Source: Cliona cf. orientalis
Taxonomy: Eukaryota; Porifera; Demospongiae; Clionaida; Clionaidae
DNA: 64,000 nucleotides
Direction of reading: 5' to 3'
NCBI GenBank assembly: GCA_963930775.1
Contig: OZ005689.1
Location: forward strand, 16,088,760 to 16,152,759
Part shown: positions 1 through 12,419 of the stretch, in pieces
Layout: each line of letters starts with the position of its first letter
Numbering within the stretch: position 1 is the stretch's first letter
The notes under the pieces: generated by a model
What the model was told of the DNA's origin: nothing
Database searches by the model: none
What the model saw: only the letters and a program-made list of their open reading frames with translations
Program-made: the position numbers and the translations under genes

Positions 1-468
1 CCCTACAGTAACTCTAGGGATTTTTGTTAGTTTTAAGCAAATGTATATTTTTAACCGAAAGAAAGAAAGAAAGAATGACAAATGGCTATTTTTTTTAACA
101 TCTGGTTCTGGCATATACAATTGAGTTGATGGATGATCTTGGTCTTATTAGATAGATAATTTGCCGTAGATTCTGATTTTGACACTTAGAAATCTCACAA
201 GGTTACCTATTTTGAGATATTTGGATTTTTGTAATGTATTATACATAATTATGGAGTATCCGTGCCATCCCTACTTATAGAGTCTACCGACTCTATGATA
301 CTGCTTTAAGCCAGTAATAAGGCTGCGTATACTCATGCATTGTTTCTTACAGTGTTACAGTCTATTATTACGTTCACTATTATGATTATATTCCTATAAA
401 GTGTGGAATGTGACATGTCAGTGCATGGTCTTTTAACTATACTGTTAGCAATTTATGATTGTTGAGGG
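1..468. other. no gene seen
   Basis: AT-rich DNA with a short GAAA run near position 57. I see no coding exon, RNA gene or terminal repeat pair here. Confidence 0.5.
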
Positions 469-547
469 TGCAATTGTGGGTGATAATACCAATCGTGACT
501 GTCTCTGAAACAGAGACAGTCACTCATGGTATTATCACCCAAATTGC
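469..547. repeat. short hairpin, about 37-base arms
   Basis: The left arm starts TGCAATTGTGGGTGATAATA and the right arm returns as its reverse complement ending ATTATCACCC-AAATTGCA. Only three bases (near 508-510) separate the arms. There is one single-base bulge and a small mismatch patch. It could be a tiny foldback transposon or a hairpin-forming transcript; nothing decides between them. Confidence 0.8.
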
Positions 548-896
548 ACGCTTAGCCATGCTATTAATAATTATACAAATAATATGCATAGTAACTAATT
601 AGCTATAATAGTATTATAATAATATGCAATACAAGCAATGCAATCTTACTAGCTATGTACAAACAAAATAATCTATGCATGAAGATTGTGGAATACAAGA
701 AAATTGCAGAACTGATGTGGTATACAAACTGAGCACAAACTTAGTACCTATCTAGTTTCTAAAACTAAATTCGACAAAACCATATTTTGCATAAGTTACA
801 TTGTACATACTTGAACAACAACGCAATAATAAGTTAAACTATAAGCTATAGCGAAACATACATTCTAAAATCTTAGGGATATTCCATCGTACTCAA

Positions 897-2096
897 TTAA
901 CTCAGTAATGGTGCTATAATAGTTACAAGGATTGTCAGCTGATGTCCCACAGTATTCAAAGGTATTTGTATACCGGCAATACTTGGAGTGAATCTGTAAT
1001 CCGTGTGCTTAATGATGAATGTTAAGATACGCTTTTTCTTGTTGTCACTCTGTTCATCTTCTGATTCCAGTAACCCTTTTAGCTCTTTTTTCAACTTAAA
1101 AATGTATTTGTCATAATATTTATTCATTAAAATACCACAACCATAAGGAATAACAAACAATAAAAGACTGAGAAACAATCTGATAGAACCAAGCAAGATG
1201 CAGTACAGATGATTGTTTACAAATTCGTCCACACTTCTAATTTCAGGGTAAATCTCATCTATAATGGTTTTTAAACTTTGACATTGTTGAATTATCCCAA
1301 CAAAATATGCTATCCACTGAAGAACAAACCATGGTTGGAATGCACCTTGGACTACTGATACAAACTTACCAGTGCCCTTATAGGTTTTGTACAGCACTTT
1401 TGTTTCATTGTTTTCTTGACCATCTGCTAGTTTAATGGACTCCTCTGCACAGTGCCAAGCTGCTCCAATGTATGCTGTTGCTACTACCATGAGTATATTA
1501 ATTTTTAAATATACCATGAATTCCAACAATGACAAGACAGTATAAGTACAACGTTGACCAAGACTTGTATAATTAGATGAGCACAAGGGTGTAGCATCAC
1601 GATGACAGCTAATATATTTTTGTTCATTGCAGTAGGTGTTTTCCTTATATTAATAATAATAACATAATCGTATAATTCCAGTTTGATCTATTATTTCTAA
1701 TATGAATACAACCAAACTCAACAGAAAAGCAAGTATATTGAGACAGCAGATCAGCACTAAATATTTTTTTTTTGCCATTTTGCATCCTTTATTTTTATTT
1801 ATAAATACTTGGAGTGAATCCTTATCCTTATTTTCATTTTGCGATATTTTTTTTTTCTTTAAAAGCTGTGCAAATTTCCACTCATACCAGACAATTCCAA
1901 CAATTAGGGCAATTAATGCAATTATCCTGACAGTCTGGTTCAATAGTACATTTATCAATTGTCCACTTTCAAATTCGAAAAACCTTATCATAATCCAGAA
2001 CACTAGTGATGCAAGGGAGATTATGACAGTGAGCATCAGTATCGGCAATATGACTATATTAATGGTCCATCGTTCTTTGAACAATTCCCTACAAAT
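897..2096 (-). CDS. multi-pass membrane protein, partial (two exons or one exon with a stop)
   Basis: Two minus-strand open stretches lie in the same frame, 2096-1650 and 1649-897, separated by one TAA at 1650-1652. The upstream part (about 145 residues) has three hydrophobic segments: after WTINIV, around VRIIALIALIVG, and YLVLICCLNILAFLL. The downstream part (about 250 residues) has four: around YLKINILMVVATAY, FVLQWIAYFVGII, ILLGSIRLFLSLLLFVI, and the C-terminal LTILVTIIAPLL. That gives about seven membrane spans. The two parts fit one protein if a 50-60 base intron with an acceptor at TATATTAG near 1610 removes the stop; the donor (GTTATT) is weak, so a premature stop is also possible. 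A likely 3' splice site (GTTGTAG, 2097-2103) precedes the upstream part and neither part starts with ATG, so more 5' exons are expected. I do not recognise the family. Confidence 0.5.
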
Positions 2097-2319
2097 CTAC
2101 AACAATATTGTGCACCATTGAAACATACATTGTAATCATTGTACTATAATGTTATAATTATCTGTTATTATAATATCACAGTAATAAGTGGGGATGGCAT
2201 AGATACACCCTTCTAGTAGCTATAATACAAAATTGTGTCAAAACTACAAATTGGGGCTATTGTAGCATTGTAATCTAGTCATGCGTGCATCTGCTGTTCT
2301 CTCACCACTGTGAATGCAC

Positions 2320-2400
2320 TTATTAATGCTCGGCGCTTGCACACGAGAGTTACGGTAGTCTTTGTTTCTCTGTCTGTCTGTCTGTTTGTTTGTTACCTCA
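2320..2400 (+). repeat. dispersed repeat fragment (copy 1)
   Basis: The stretch AATGCTCGGCGCTTGCACAC...GAGAGTTACGGTAGTC followed by TCTGTC repeats has a close relative at 43,480-43,545 with the same order of words and a GTGTGTCCG tail. It is a dispersed repeat of unknown class. Confidence 0.5.
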
Positions 2401-2525
2401 TCTCTTGAAATAAGCGAAAGAGCTTGATTCTGAGATCAAGGTTTGTCAGTGATGCTTGATGGAGCAAGGAAATACTACTGTAGCTAAGCATTCAGTGAAG
2501 TTAGCTCTTTCGAGTGAAGCTGCAA

Positions 2526-2760
2526 GTCGCTGTAGAAGCCCATACAGAAGCTTCTTGCAAGATCTTGTAAGAATCTTACACAATTCATGCAAGTTGTATC
2601 TTGCACCTACTTATCCTCAAGAATCTTGCAAGATTCTGCAGGATTTATATATGGGCATCAAGAATCTTGCATTCTACAGCAAAATCTTGCAGTTAGAAGA
2701 CTTCAAAAATAAAGATGCAAGATTTCTTGCAAGAAAGCGCTAGGCGTCTTGCAACTTGAA
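2526..2760. repeat. cluster of CTTGCAAGA motifs (copy 1)
   Basis: About a dozen copies of the near-palindrome CTTGCAAGA or its halves occur in roughly 230 bases, with irregular spacing. The 95-codon open frame across it is low-complexity and not convincing as a gene. A second cluster lies at 10,045-10,300. Confidence 0.7.
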
Positions 2761-3040
2761 ATCTTATACTATTATATACGCATAGCATGATGACGATCCT
2801 TACCAAAAGATCGTACCCCGCGCCCGGGGTTCATTAGTATGGGCGATCCTTACTCATCAACGTTATAATAATTATAGTAGCAACACCATCATTTCATCAT
2901 CATCATAATAATAGCAATAATTAACATTCTTGTAGTACGTGAAGTAAAGAGTATAATCTTGGTGAAGTCCACAGCAAACTTTGACATCATAGAATCCTAC
3001 AATGCATGTAGTATAATGAATAAATTTGACATTGGCTATG

Positions 3041-3968
<928 letters not shown>

Positions 3969-6262
3969 GCTAAGTCGACCGACCAGTGTGTCTCTGTATG
4001 TCCGTAACTGAACAGTGTAACTGCTGATAAACAGCTAAGTCGACTGACCAGTGTGTCTCTGTATGTCCGTAACTGAACAGTGTAACTGCTGATAAACAGC
4101 TAAGTCGACTGACCAGTGTGTCTCTGTATGTACGTAACTGAACAGTGTAACTGCTGATAAACAGCTAAGTCGACTGACCAGTGTGTCATGTACGTAACTG
4201 AACAGTGTAACTGCTGATAAACAGCTAAGTCGACTGACCAGTGTGTCTCTGTATGTACGTAACTGAACAGTGTAACTGCTGATAAACAGCTAAGTCGACT
4301 GACCAGTGTGTCTCTGTATGTACGTAACTGAACAGTGTAACTGCTGATAAACAGCTAAGTCGACTGACCAGTGTGTCATGTACGTAACTGAACAGTGTAA
4401 CTGCTGATAAACAGCTAAGTCGACTGACCAGTGTGTCATGTCCGTAACTGAACAGTGTAACTGCTGATAAACAGCTAAGTCGACTGACCAGTGTGTCTCT
4501 GTATGTACGTAACTGAACAGTGTAACTACTGATAAACAGCTAAGTCGACTGACCAGTGTGTCATGTCCGTAACTGAACAGTGTAACTGCTGATAAACAGC
4601 TAAGTCGACTGACCAGTGTGTCTCTGTATGTACGTAACTGAACAGTGTAACTACTGATAAACAGCTAAGTCGACTGACCAGTGTGTCATGTACGTAACTG
4701 AACAGTGTAACTGCTGATGAACAGCTAAGTCGACTGACCAGTGTGTCTCTGTATGTACGTAACTGAACAGTGTAACTGCTGATAAACAGCTAAGTCGACT
4801 GAGCAGTGTGTCATGTACGTAACTGAACAGTGTAACTGCTGATAAACAGCTAAGTCGACTGACCAGTGTGTCATGTCCGTAACTGAACAGTGTAACTGCT
4901 GATAAACAGCTAAGTCGACTGACCAGTGTGTCATGTACGTAACTGAACAGTGTAACTGCTGATAAACAGCTAAGTCGACTGACCAGTGTGTCTCTGTATG
5001 TACGTAACTGAACAGTGTAACTGCTGATAAACAGCTAAGTCGACTGACCAGTGTGTCTCTGTATGTACGTAACTGAACAGTGTAACTGCTGATAAACAGC
5101 TAAGTCGACTGACCAGTGTGTCATGTACGTAACTGAACAGTGTAACTGCTGATAAACAGCTAAGTCGACTGACCAGTGTGTCATGTCCGTAACTGAACAG
5201 TGTAACTGCTGATAAACAGCTAAGTCGACTGACCAGTGTGTCTCTGTATGTACGTAACTGAACAGTGTAACTACTGATAAACAGCTAAGTCGACTGACCA
5301 GTGTGTCATGTCCGTAACTGAACAGTGTAACTGCTGATAAACAGCTAAGTCGACTGACCAGTGTGTCTCTGTATGTACGTAACTGAACAGTGTAACTACT
5401 GATAAACAGCTAAGTCGACTGACCAGTGTGTCATGTACGTAACTGAACAGTGTAACTGCTGATGAACAGCTAAGTCGACTGACCAGTGTGTCTCTGTATG
5501 TACGTAACTGAACAGTGTAACTGCTGATAAACAGCTAAGTCGACTGAGCAGTGTGTCATGTACGTAACTGAACAGTGTAACTGCTGATAAACAGCTAAGT
5601 CGACTGACCAGTGTGTCATGTCCGTAACTGAACAGTGTAACTGCTGATAAACAGCTAAGTCGACTGACCAGTGTGTCATGTACGTAACTGAACAGTGTAA
5701 CTGCTGATAAACAGCTAAGTCGACTGACCAGTGTGTCTCTGTATGTACGTAACTGAACAGTGTAACTGCTGATAAACAGCTAAGTCGACTGACCAGTGTG
5801 TCATGTACGTAACTGAACAGTGTAACTGCTGATAAACAGCTAAGTCGACTGACCAGTGTGTCTCTGTATGTACGTAACTGAACAGTGTAACTGCTGATAA
5901 ACAGCTAAGTCGACTGACCAGTGTGTCTCTGTATGTACGTAACTGAACAGTGTAACTGCTGATAAACAGCTAAGTCGACTGAGCAGTGTGTCATGTACGT
6001 AACTGAACAGTGTAACTGCTGATAAACAGCTAAGTCGACTGACCAGTGTGTCATGTCCGTAACTGAACAGTGTAACTGCTGATAAACAGCTAAGTCGACT
6101 GAGCAGTGTGTCATGTACGTAACTGAACAGTGTAACTGCTGATAAACAGCTAAGTCGACTGACCAGTGTGTCTCTGTATGTCCGTAACTGAACAGTGTAA
6201 CTGCTGACAAACAGCTAAGTCAACTGACCAATGTATCTCTGTATGTACGTAACTGACCAGTG
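3969..6262. repeat. minisatellite, 60/65-base units, about 36 copies
   Basis: The unit begins CAGCTAAGTCGACTGACCAG and ends ACTGCTGATAAA. Two length classes alternate: 65 bases (TCTCTGTATGT in the middle) and 60 bases (TCATGT instead). Every unit has a GTCGAC site until the last, degenerate unit (6207-6262). CTGACCAGTGT and CTGAACAGTGT recur about 30 bases apart inside each unit, so the unit itself looks like an old dimer. Because 60 is a multiple of three, short runs of 60-base units keep a frame open on the minus strand; these frames are a by-product. Confidence 0.97.
4490..5980. repeat. 745-base higher-order duplication within the minisatellite
   Basis: Rare variants recur exactly 745 bases apart: ACTACTGAT at 4525 and 5270, GATGAACAGC at 4716 and 5461, GAGCAGTG at 4801 and 5546. 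745 equals five 65-base plus seven 60-base units. The block therefore duplicated as a 12-unit segment. The outer limits given are approximate. Confidence 0.9.
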
Positions 6263-7390
6263 TATTAAACGCTGGTCCCAGGCTGCTACGAAGTTTAGCC
6301 AGAGTGATTGTTTATTGTATTTACTCCCTGCAGTCACAACCTATCTGTCTTAAAAAGATTTCCATTCTGAAGATATAATAAAATTTCTATAGCATCTAGT
6401 TCAGATACCTGACAGAAAAGGAGAGAGAGATATAGATCTATAATATTTATATGTACGTGTATTATTATTATAGTGCCTGTATTTACCGAAAGGAGGTGTG
6501 GTCAACTCGATCTAGCTCGAAGGAGTGTATCTCTAAGAGGACACGGGCCGTTTTTCATCCTTCAGTTTGCAGGCTCTTCTCCTGGTGAGCATCAAAGACA
6601 AGAATGAACACGAAGTCAGCTCTGCTCGATCGAATGCTCGCACTAGTCAGTATCCCGCCACGACCGCGCTCTGCTTGTATTTGATTGGTCGTTTCAAGTC
6701 ACATGATGCGCGGGCCGCCGTATCGCAGCTGAGTTTCAGTTGCCTGCAGCTGCAAGAGCGAGCTCTCACTGGGTGAACCAAAGAAATTTTCTACAAAAGC
6801 TCCATTGAAGAGTTACAGTTCGAGTCAGAAGAAGGTCTGGCAGAGTTTTGAACTTAATTGGTATGATATTTGATATGTATGGGGGAGCATAGCTAAAGGT
6901 GCTAGGCGCTATCTAATAGCAGGGGCAATCCACTTTAAATTGTCAACTTTCGCTCCTTTCTACCGATCCGTGAAAGTTTTTCCCTCAAAAATTTCCCGCT
7001 ATATGGTACGTGGTCGGCTAGAGCTGTGGTTGATAGCAATGCTAAATGCCTTAGTGGCCAGTCAGCTTCTCCTCCCCCTCCAGATTCAATGTAAATTCAT
7101 AATAATAATTATTATTATTGTGTTGCTTATAGGACCACTAATCAATTTATGCTTTGACTTTGTGCATGCACGTCACACCCCCTCCCACACCCACCCCCTC
7201 AGGCAGCCCATTGTCCCGTTCCCCCCCCCCCCTCCCCCCAGTTTCAGACTAGATAAAATCATGAGTATTTCAAGCTCAATTTTGCCATGTTTGATGATTT
7301 GGTTGCCGTTACAACTCAATATAGTAGGGGCCTACATAATATCTATTGTAGCATATTAGATAATTATACGCACAGCTAGCTTTACCCTTA
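6263..7390. other. spacer with GC-rich block; no supported gene
   Basis: 6,500-6,860 is GC-richer than its surroundings and ends in ACTTAATTG followed by GTATGATATTTG, which could be a 5' exon and donor, but no downstream exon could be linked. C-rich runs lie near 7,207-7,235. Confidence 0.3.
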
Positions 7391-7392
7391 TA

Positions 7393-8793
7393 CCGTACCC
7401 TCGCGAAAGAGGGCCCACTATGGAATGTCCGCCCACCCCCCACTTTGGGCTCGATTTCCTGCTAAGGTCTAGTGTTTACTCGAATATGCGCCCATGTGTA
7501 GCTGCCCTTGAAAACGCAGCTCAAATGGCTGGTTTATGACGACTGAACTTCGTAATATCGATAAGTAACGTGCTAAACAGCTGTAAAACTAAGCCTAGCT
7601 AGCTTTATTCCACGTTTCAGCAGAAATAAACTAACAGCCACGCCTACTTAATAGAGCTGCACTCAATGACACACGGTGAAGAATCGCGGCTGCCCTTGCT
7701 CTGAATTGACAACCGTGCTTGAATAAGGCTGAAATCAATAGTAGGTGCTGCTACTATTCATATTATGAAGCCTAACTTACCTGGGCGCTCTTTCGCGTAT
7801 AAATGCGATACTGATACCTCGAATGTCGGTATGGAAGCCGAGAAGTGCACCTTTTTGGACCTTACCCGCACGATCTTGGACCCGTCTCCGCTAGCGGAAG
7901 GTCCCTCTTCGCTAGCGGAATGTCATTCTCCGCTAGCAGAAAAATAAACTTCCGCTAGCGGAGAATGTCTCAACTTTTCACTTGCCGAGAGCGAGTTGTG
8001 CAAGGAGACAACCTATCTACACGGCATATAGACGTACCTACATTCAGCTGAGAGGTCCATGACGATGCAGACATCGTATCGAGGACTTCTTTGGTTCATG
8101 GAGCGAGCACAGCGACCCCGTGTTATTCTAATTGAAGCACACCATGCAACTTTGCGACCTTGAGGGTGCCTAGGATCTGAGAGGTTTCCTATTTAGCTAT
8201 GATGATAATGCAAGGATGATTGGATTGCTGTAGACGTTTACTAAGCAGGCATTTAGACATCACATCGATCAATGACTAGTTTGGTAGTGGGCGTACAGAC
8301 GCAACCCAGGCCTCAGGCCGCGAAAGGTACGCGGTGTGCTTGAATTAGAACAACACATGGTACGTGGTTGCTTTGCTCGCTCCACGATTTAAAGTCACCG
8401 ACGCAATGTCTATATTGTGGCCTCTCAGCAGCATGTAGGTAGGTCTATATATGTCGTGTAGCTAGATTGAGCGTCTCCGCGCACAACCCGCTCTCTAGTC
8501 TGGGACGGTGTCAGCCCCTGGCACTGCCGACCAGACTAGCTACTCCGGCTATCGGCAAGCGAAAAGTTTAGTTTCGCACGCGAAAGACAGGTCTCCAAAC
8601 GCGGGGCTGGGACATTCTCCGCTAGCGGAGGTTCATTTTTCCGCTAGCGGAGAGGGACCTTCCGCTAGCGGAGCGTAGTGCGGGTAAGGTCCAAAAAAAG
8701 GTGCACTTCTCGGCTTCCGTATGTCGGCCCATCCCCCATTCTTGCCCCAATGTAAGGTGCACCGCCCATGGGCCCTCTTTCGCGAGGGTACGG
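7393..8793. mobile_element. 1.4 kb foldback/TIR element with TA duplication and TCCGCTAGCGGA clusters
   Basis: The ends are inverted copies of CCGTACCCTCGCGAAAGAGG, each bordered by TA (7391-7392 and 8794-8795). The similarity continues inward, imperfectly, for several hundred bases: GTGCACCTTTTTGGACCTTA on the left has its reverse complement near 8,690, and GAGAGGTCCATGA near 8,050 matches GCCTCTCAGC near 8,420. Each arm holds a cluster of the 12-base palindrome TCCGCTAGCGGA or close variants: four at about 7,885-7,965 and three at about 8,618-8,675. No transposase is seen, so it is a non-autonomous element. The TA target suggests mobilisation by a Tc1/mariner-type enzyme (inference). Confidence 0.85.
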
Positions 8794-8824
8794 TAATAGC
8801 TTTGGATGCCTTGTTACGACGCAA

Positions 8825-8952
8825 ATGCGATCTATCAACACTTAGAAAAATTCGACAGGGAAAAAAAATCAAAGTGTACGGCAAGATTTGAACCCACTCT
8901 ATTCCATCCCATACATTAAGAGCCCAACCACTCGGCCACCACCGTTGTTGCT
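8825..8952 (-). mobile_element. tRNA-like sequence, probable SINE
   Basis: On the minus strand an A-box-like TGGCCGAGTGG is followed about 45 bases later by a B-box-like GGGTTCAAATCT, then CTTGCC, an eight-T run, CCCTGTCGAATTTTTCTAAG. The copy at 17.9 kb has the same order: A box, B box, T run, CCCTCACTTTCGGAAAATTT. The D and T arms resemble a class II tRNA (Leu or Ser), but I could not form a good anticodon or acceptor stem. A tRNA-derived SINE fits better than a working tRNA gene. Confidence 0.55.
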
Positions 8953-9000
8953 GCTGGCAGCCGTTATTTCAACTATTTTATAGACAAACCCTACACAACC

Positions 9001-9120
9001 CAGCCCCTAGCCCTCCCACACTAACCCTGCTAACCATTCGCACAGACCTCCCAGCCCCTCCCACACTAACCCTGCTAACCATTCGCAATCCATCCCTTGA
9101 CCTCCCAGCCCCTCCCATCC
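9001..9120. repeat. short tandem duplication, about 57-base unit
   Basis: CTCCCACACTAACCCTGCTA followed by ACCATTCGCA occurs twice, with CCTCCCAGCCCCTCCCA spacers. This is a two-to-three copy local duplication. Confidence 0.75.
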
Positions 9121-9200
9121 ATAGCGTCCAGCAATCACGGTGGCGTATATTATACGTACCAGCGTATCGCGAACGGGTCGGGATCGCATTTGCATCGTTA

Positions 9201-9497
9201 GACTAGCCTTGAACCCAGGCCTGGCAGGAGGAAGAAAGAGGGCCTGGTACTTATTGCATGCGCATGTGCCAACTACCCCAAGAAAACTTGGGGTGCCGCA
9301 AACAACTGTATGCTTTTTCGCTCTCCTCCCATGCGTAAGGTACGAAGCGATGTCAGCCTTGAACCCTATAGGCCACAGCAAGAGGGCAATAAAGCATACA
9401 ATCATTCAGGTTTTCTTGGGATAGTTGGCGCATGGGTGTGCAATAGGTACCAGGTCCTTTCTCCTCCCCCTCAAAGGGCCTGAGTTCAAGGCTAGTC
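9201..9497. mobile_element. 297-base inverted-repeat element (MITE)
   Basis: GACTAGCCTTGAACCCAGGC at the left matches the reverse complement of the right end (GAGTTCAAGGCTAGTC). The match extends inward through CCTGGTAC, GCCAACTA and CCCAAGAAAA for about 110 bases. The target duplication is not clear. Confidence 0.75.
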
Positions 9498-10040
9498 ATA
9501 AACCTAAGAGGTATAGGATACGACACAGCATTTCTATTCAGTTCAGCTGTTATATACAATAATTATTATTGTCAATAGGAATCAACATTTTCATAGCACA
9601 ATATTATACAATAGGTGATATTTCTACTTTTCTTGAAGTGTTGTGTTATGTATCCCAGCATTCATCCCTGCACGCATGCATCTTACATAAGCATACCTCA
9701 ATGAAACACAATGTCATAATAATAATAATATTGTTTTCATAATCATCAAAGAATATTATTGTAATATTAATTTTATTTTATTATTCAGGTAGCTGATCTG
9801 AAGAACAAGCACCTTGAACCCCACAAGAATTTTCTGATAAACACTAGCTACCTGATTGTCTACTATAATATAATAATTATAAACATATTATCAGTGACCA
9901 CAAATGCACAATTATTTGTACTATAATAATTATTATTGTGGTGTGTATGTGATCTTATTATTGTGTAGAATCACCGTAGACTGAAAGCCTGGATGTGGGT
10001 GGAGCAACTGGTTTCCATAGCAACAGTCCATGTGCATGCA
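9498..10040. other. AT-rich spacer
   Basis: AT-rich sequence with many ATAATTATT words. No exon or element border was recognised. Confidence 0.4.
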
Positions 10041-10044
10041 GTAT

Positions 10045-10300
10045 AGTAGTCGTGCAAGATTCCTATAGAAATCTTGCATGACTCTTGTAAGATTCTTGCA
10101 TGCAAGATTAATGTCTTGCATGGCTGCAAGGCTTGCAAGAAGTCTTGCAAGCCAGTGCTTGTAAGATTCTTGCAAGTTCTTGTAAGATTGTGGCCATTTC
10201 TCTTGCAATTTGCAAGATCTTTGAGCAAGCATACAAGATTTTCAGGCAAGATGTGTAAGATTTTGCTGCAAGACTGATATGCAAGGTTCTTGCAAGAACC
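10045..10300. repeat. cluster of CTTGCAAGA motifs (copy 2)
   Basis: A second dense cluster of TCTTGCAAGA words, spaced 12-25 bases apart, like that at 2,526-2,760. Open frames over it on both strands are low-complexity. Confidence 0.7.
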
Positions 10301-10410
10301 TAATGTATGGGAGACAAGTTCTCAGTCAGGTCTACATCACAAATCTGAAGATGTCAAGGCCTAGTAGAATAAATATCTTCCTAGGTTTAGGCCCACTTGG
10401 CTGAGAAGAT

Positions 10411-10432
10411 GGGGGGGGGGGGGGGGGGGGGG
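10411..10432. repeat. poly-G run (22)
   Basis: Twenty-two consecutive G. It sits just left of the composite element copy at 10,466. Confidence 0.95.
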
Positions 10433-11159
10433 CTATAGCTCCCCAGCCCCCTGCTTCTTATGCCAGTGCTTAGCCGCTAGCCTAACTTGTATAAAAGTCT
10501 GTACATGATGCAAGTAGCAATTTAGCGATCTTTTATTGGTAAAGGTCGTCAGTGCTTTACGATTGCCTGCAGTCTGAAAAGCCAATCTACTCTTCAGACA
10601 TTCAAGTTTATAATGTAGTGATACAGTGCTTTATGACTGTGTCAGGGTATCTCTTTATAAATCTACTCTACTCTGGCTTGTAACATAACTACTGCTTGCT
10701 CAGAGCTTGAGACAATGTTGAACATAACTACTGCTTGTTGGCAGAGTAGCTAATAGCCAGAAACAAAAAAAGGTGGAGTCCAATGATGGCCAGATACAGC
10801 ATGTAACCACAACCCTAGAGCTTGCTAGTCTGGATGCCAGATCCTACAACTATAGATATATGGATCTTCATGACATTGTATTTGTATTTCATGGCCGCAT
10901 GGGGATATCCTTTTAGTGACAATCTCATTACAAGGAAGACATTGATGAGTCTCAGTGGCACCCAGACTAAGAGCTTACATGATAGTATAGCTGTACTAGT
11001 GGAAGTGAACCAGTTATGAAGCGTGTACCAGTTATGAAACAAAGAGCTGTGGTAATTAGATCTAGTTTCACCTAAAAGTCAGTATATAACTCACTGTTTC
11101 ATAACTGGTTCATTAATTTTACCTTACAAAATTAGCTAATGGATACCATGCGTCTAGTA

Positions 11160-11831
11160 TGGGGTGCCAAGTCTGTCAAAAACACTTACAAATGCTGTAT
11201 TTGTATATCTCCCTCTGGTATATAAATATGGCACTGATTTAGCTAAATACCTGCCCGATTTATATATATATCTACGTCACATTTATAAATGTTGATCCGA
11301 TTTATATATCACAGCCGGATATATAAATATATGGGGCAGATTTATATACCTGAAATGGATTTACATATATAGGCCTGATTTATATATCTGATGCAGATAT
11401 ATAAACATGGGACAGATTTATAAGCCTATGAAGATTTTTGCATGGTGGGTGTGGCCTAATTAATCTGTCACACCCACCTCAACGACATACATACACACAC
11501 AGTACTTATAGCTGTTGCAGTCCCCACGCAGAACTACTTGTACCACACCCACCCTGACTCCACCCTTTTGCAAACTGCCAGATTTATATATCTCACCCAT
11601 ATTTATAAATATGACCCATGTATATAAATCAGAGGCATGTCTATAAATATGGCACTGATATATAAATCAGGCCCATATTTATAAATCTAAGTCAGATATA
11701 TTATATCAAGCCCATATATATAAATCAGGCAGATATTTAGCTAAATCAGTGCTACATTTATATATCAGAGGAAGATATACAAAATTATACAGCATTTGTA
11801 GCTAAGTGTTTTTGACACACTTGGCACCCCA
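11160..11831. mobile_element. 672-base inverted-repeat element with TA duplication
   Basis: The ends are inverted copies of TGGGGTGCCAAG followed by GTCAAAAACACTTA and ATGCTGTAT, with TA at 11,158-11,159 and 11,832-11,833. The interior is low-complexity TTTATAAAT/ATATATAAAT words mixed with GGCCCAT and CAGG, partly mirrored around a central CACACCCACC block. No coding potential; a MITE. Confidence 0.85.
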
Positions 11832-11923
11832 TAGTCTAGTCATGCAATGCACTGGGGGTCCCCATTTTTATAAGAGGGTCCCCAAAACCCTATGAAAATG
11901 GGGACCCAGGGGTCCCTAAAATA

Positions 11924-12419
11924 CAGTGTAGTCCACCTAATTCGAATCCGCTTACCACGAATTTTCTTCTAATTCCAATTCCCCACATAGAGCTAATACA
12001 TAAATTCGAAATGGCACTTTCGCTTAATTAGAACACGCACAAGGTCTAGTATACGGATATGCACATCTAGTATACGGAAAATAGATCACGTGGGCATCAC
12101 ATGGCTGCAGCTGAGTGCAGCTACACTATATAGCCAGAAGTAGCTATATCTAGCAGTATCAGGTTCTAAACTGTTATAAGAAAGCTAGAAATAGTAGATA
12201 GAGTGGACAGTCTGCCTCCAGACAAGAAGAAAAAGGTTGTTGCATCTGAATATGTAAAGATTATTATTATGTGTGGTAGCTATTATCCCTTTAATTCAAA
12301 ATAATTATCATTCATAGTAAGCAAAATTCGAATTGAGTGGATGTTGCTATAATTCAAATTTTCGTTTAATTCAAATTATTTGGGTGGATTTATAAATTCG
12401 AATTAAGTGGACTACACTG
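11924..12419. mobile_element. 496-base mariner-like MITE with TA duplication and known empty site
   Basis: Left CAGTGTAGTCCACCTAATTC and right ATTAAGTGGACTACACTG are inverted, with TA on both sides (11,922-11,923; 12,420-12,421). The flanks rejoin to CCCTAAAA-TA-TTATGAAAAT; the uninterrupted copy B near 62,150 reads CCCTAAAACATTATGAAAAT. This shows the insertion and a two-base duplication directly. CAGTG termini with TA targets fit Tc1/mariner-type MITEs. Confidence 0.92.

Noticed and set aside
4725..6210. Repeated minus-strand frames (MTHWSVDLAVYQQLHCSV)
   Set aside because: They arise because 60-base minisatellite units preserve frame; the 65-base units break it, so no selection on coding is visible.
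3969..6262. CRISPR-like array of regular repeats
   Set aside because: Units are directly abutting with no unique spacers, and the genome is eukaryotic.
8880..8952. Functional tRNA-Leu or tRNA-Ser gene
   Set aside because: A and B boxes are present but acceptor and anticodon stems do not pair well; the shared tail with 17.9 kb points to a SINE.
9007..9424. Overlapping frames of 94-132 codons on both strands
   Set aside because: They cover a tandem repeat and a MITE; composition alone explains them.
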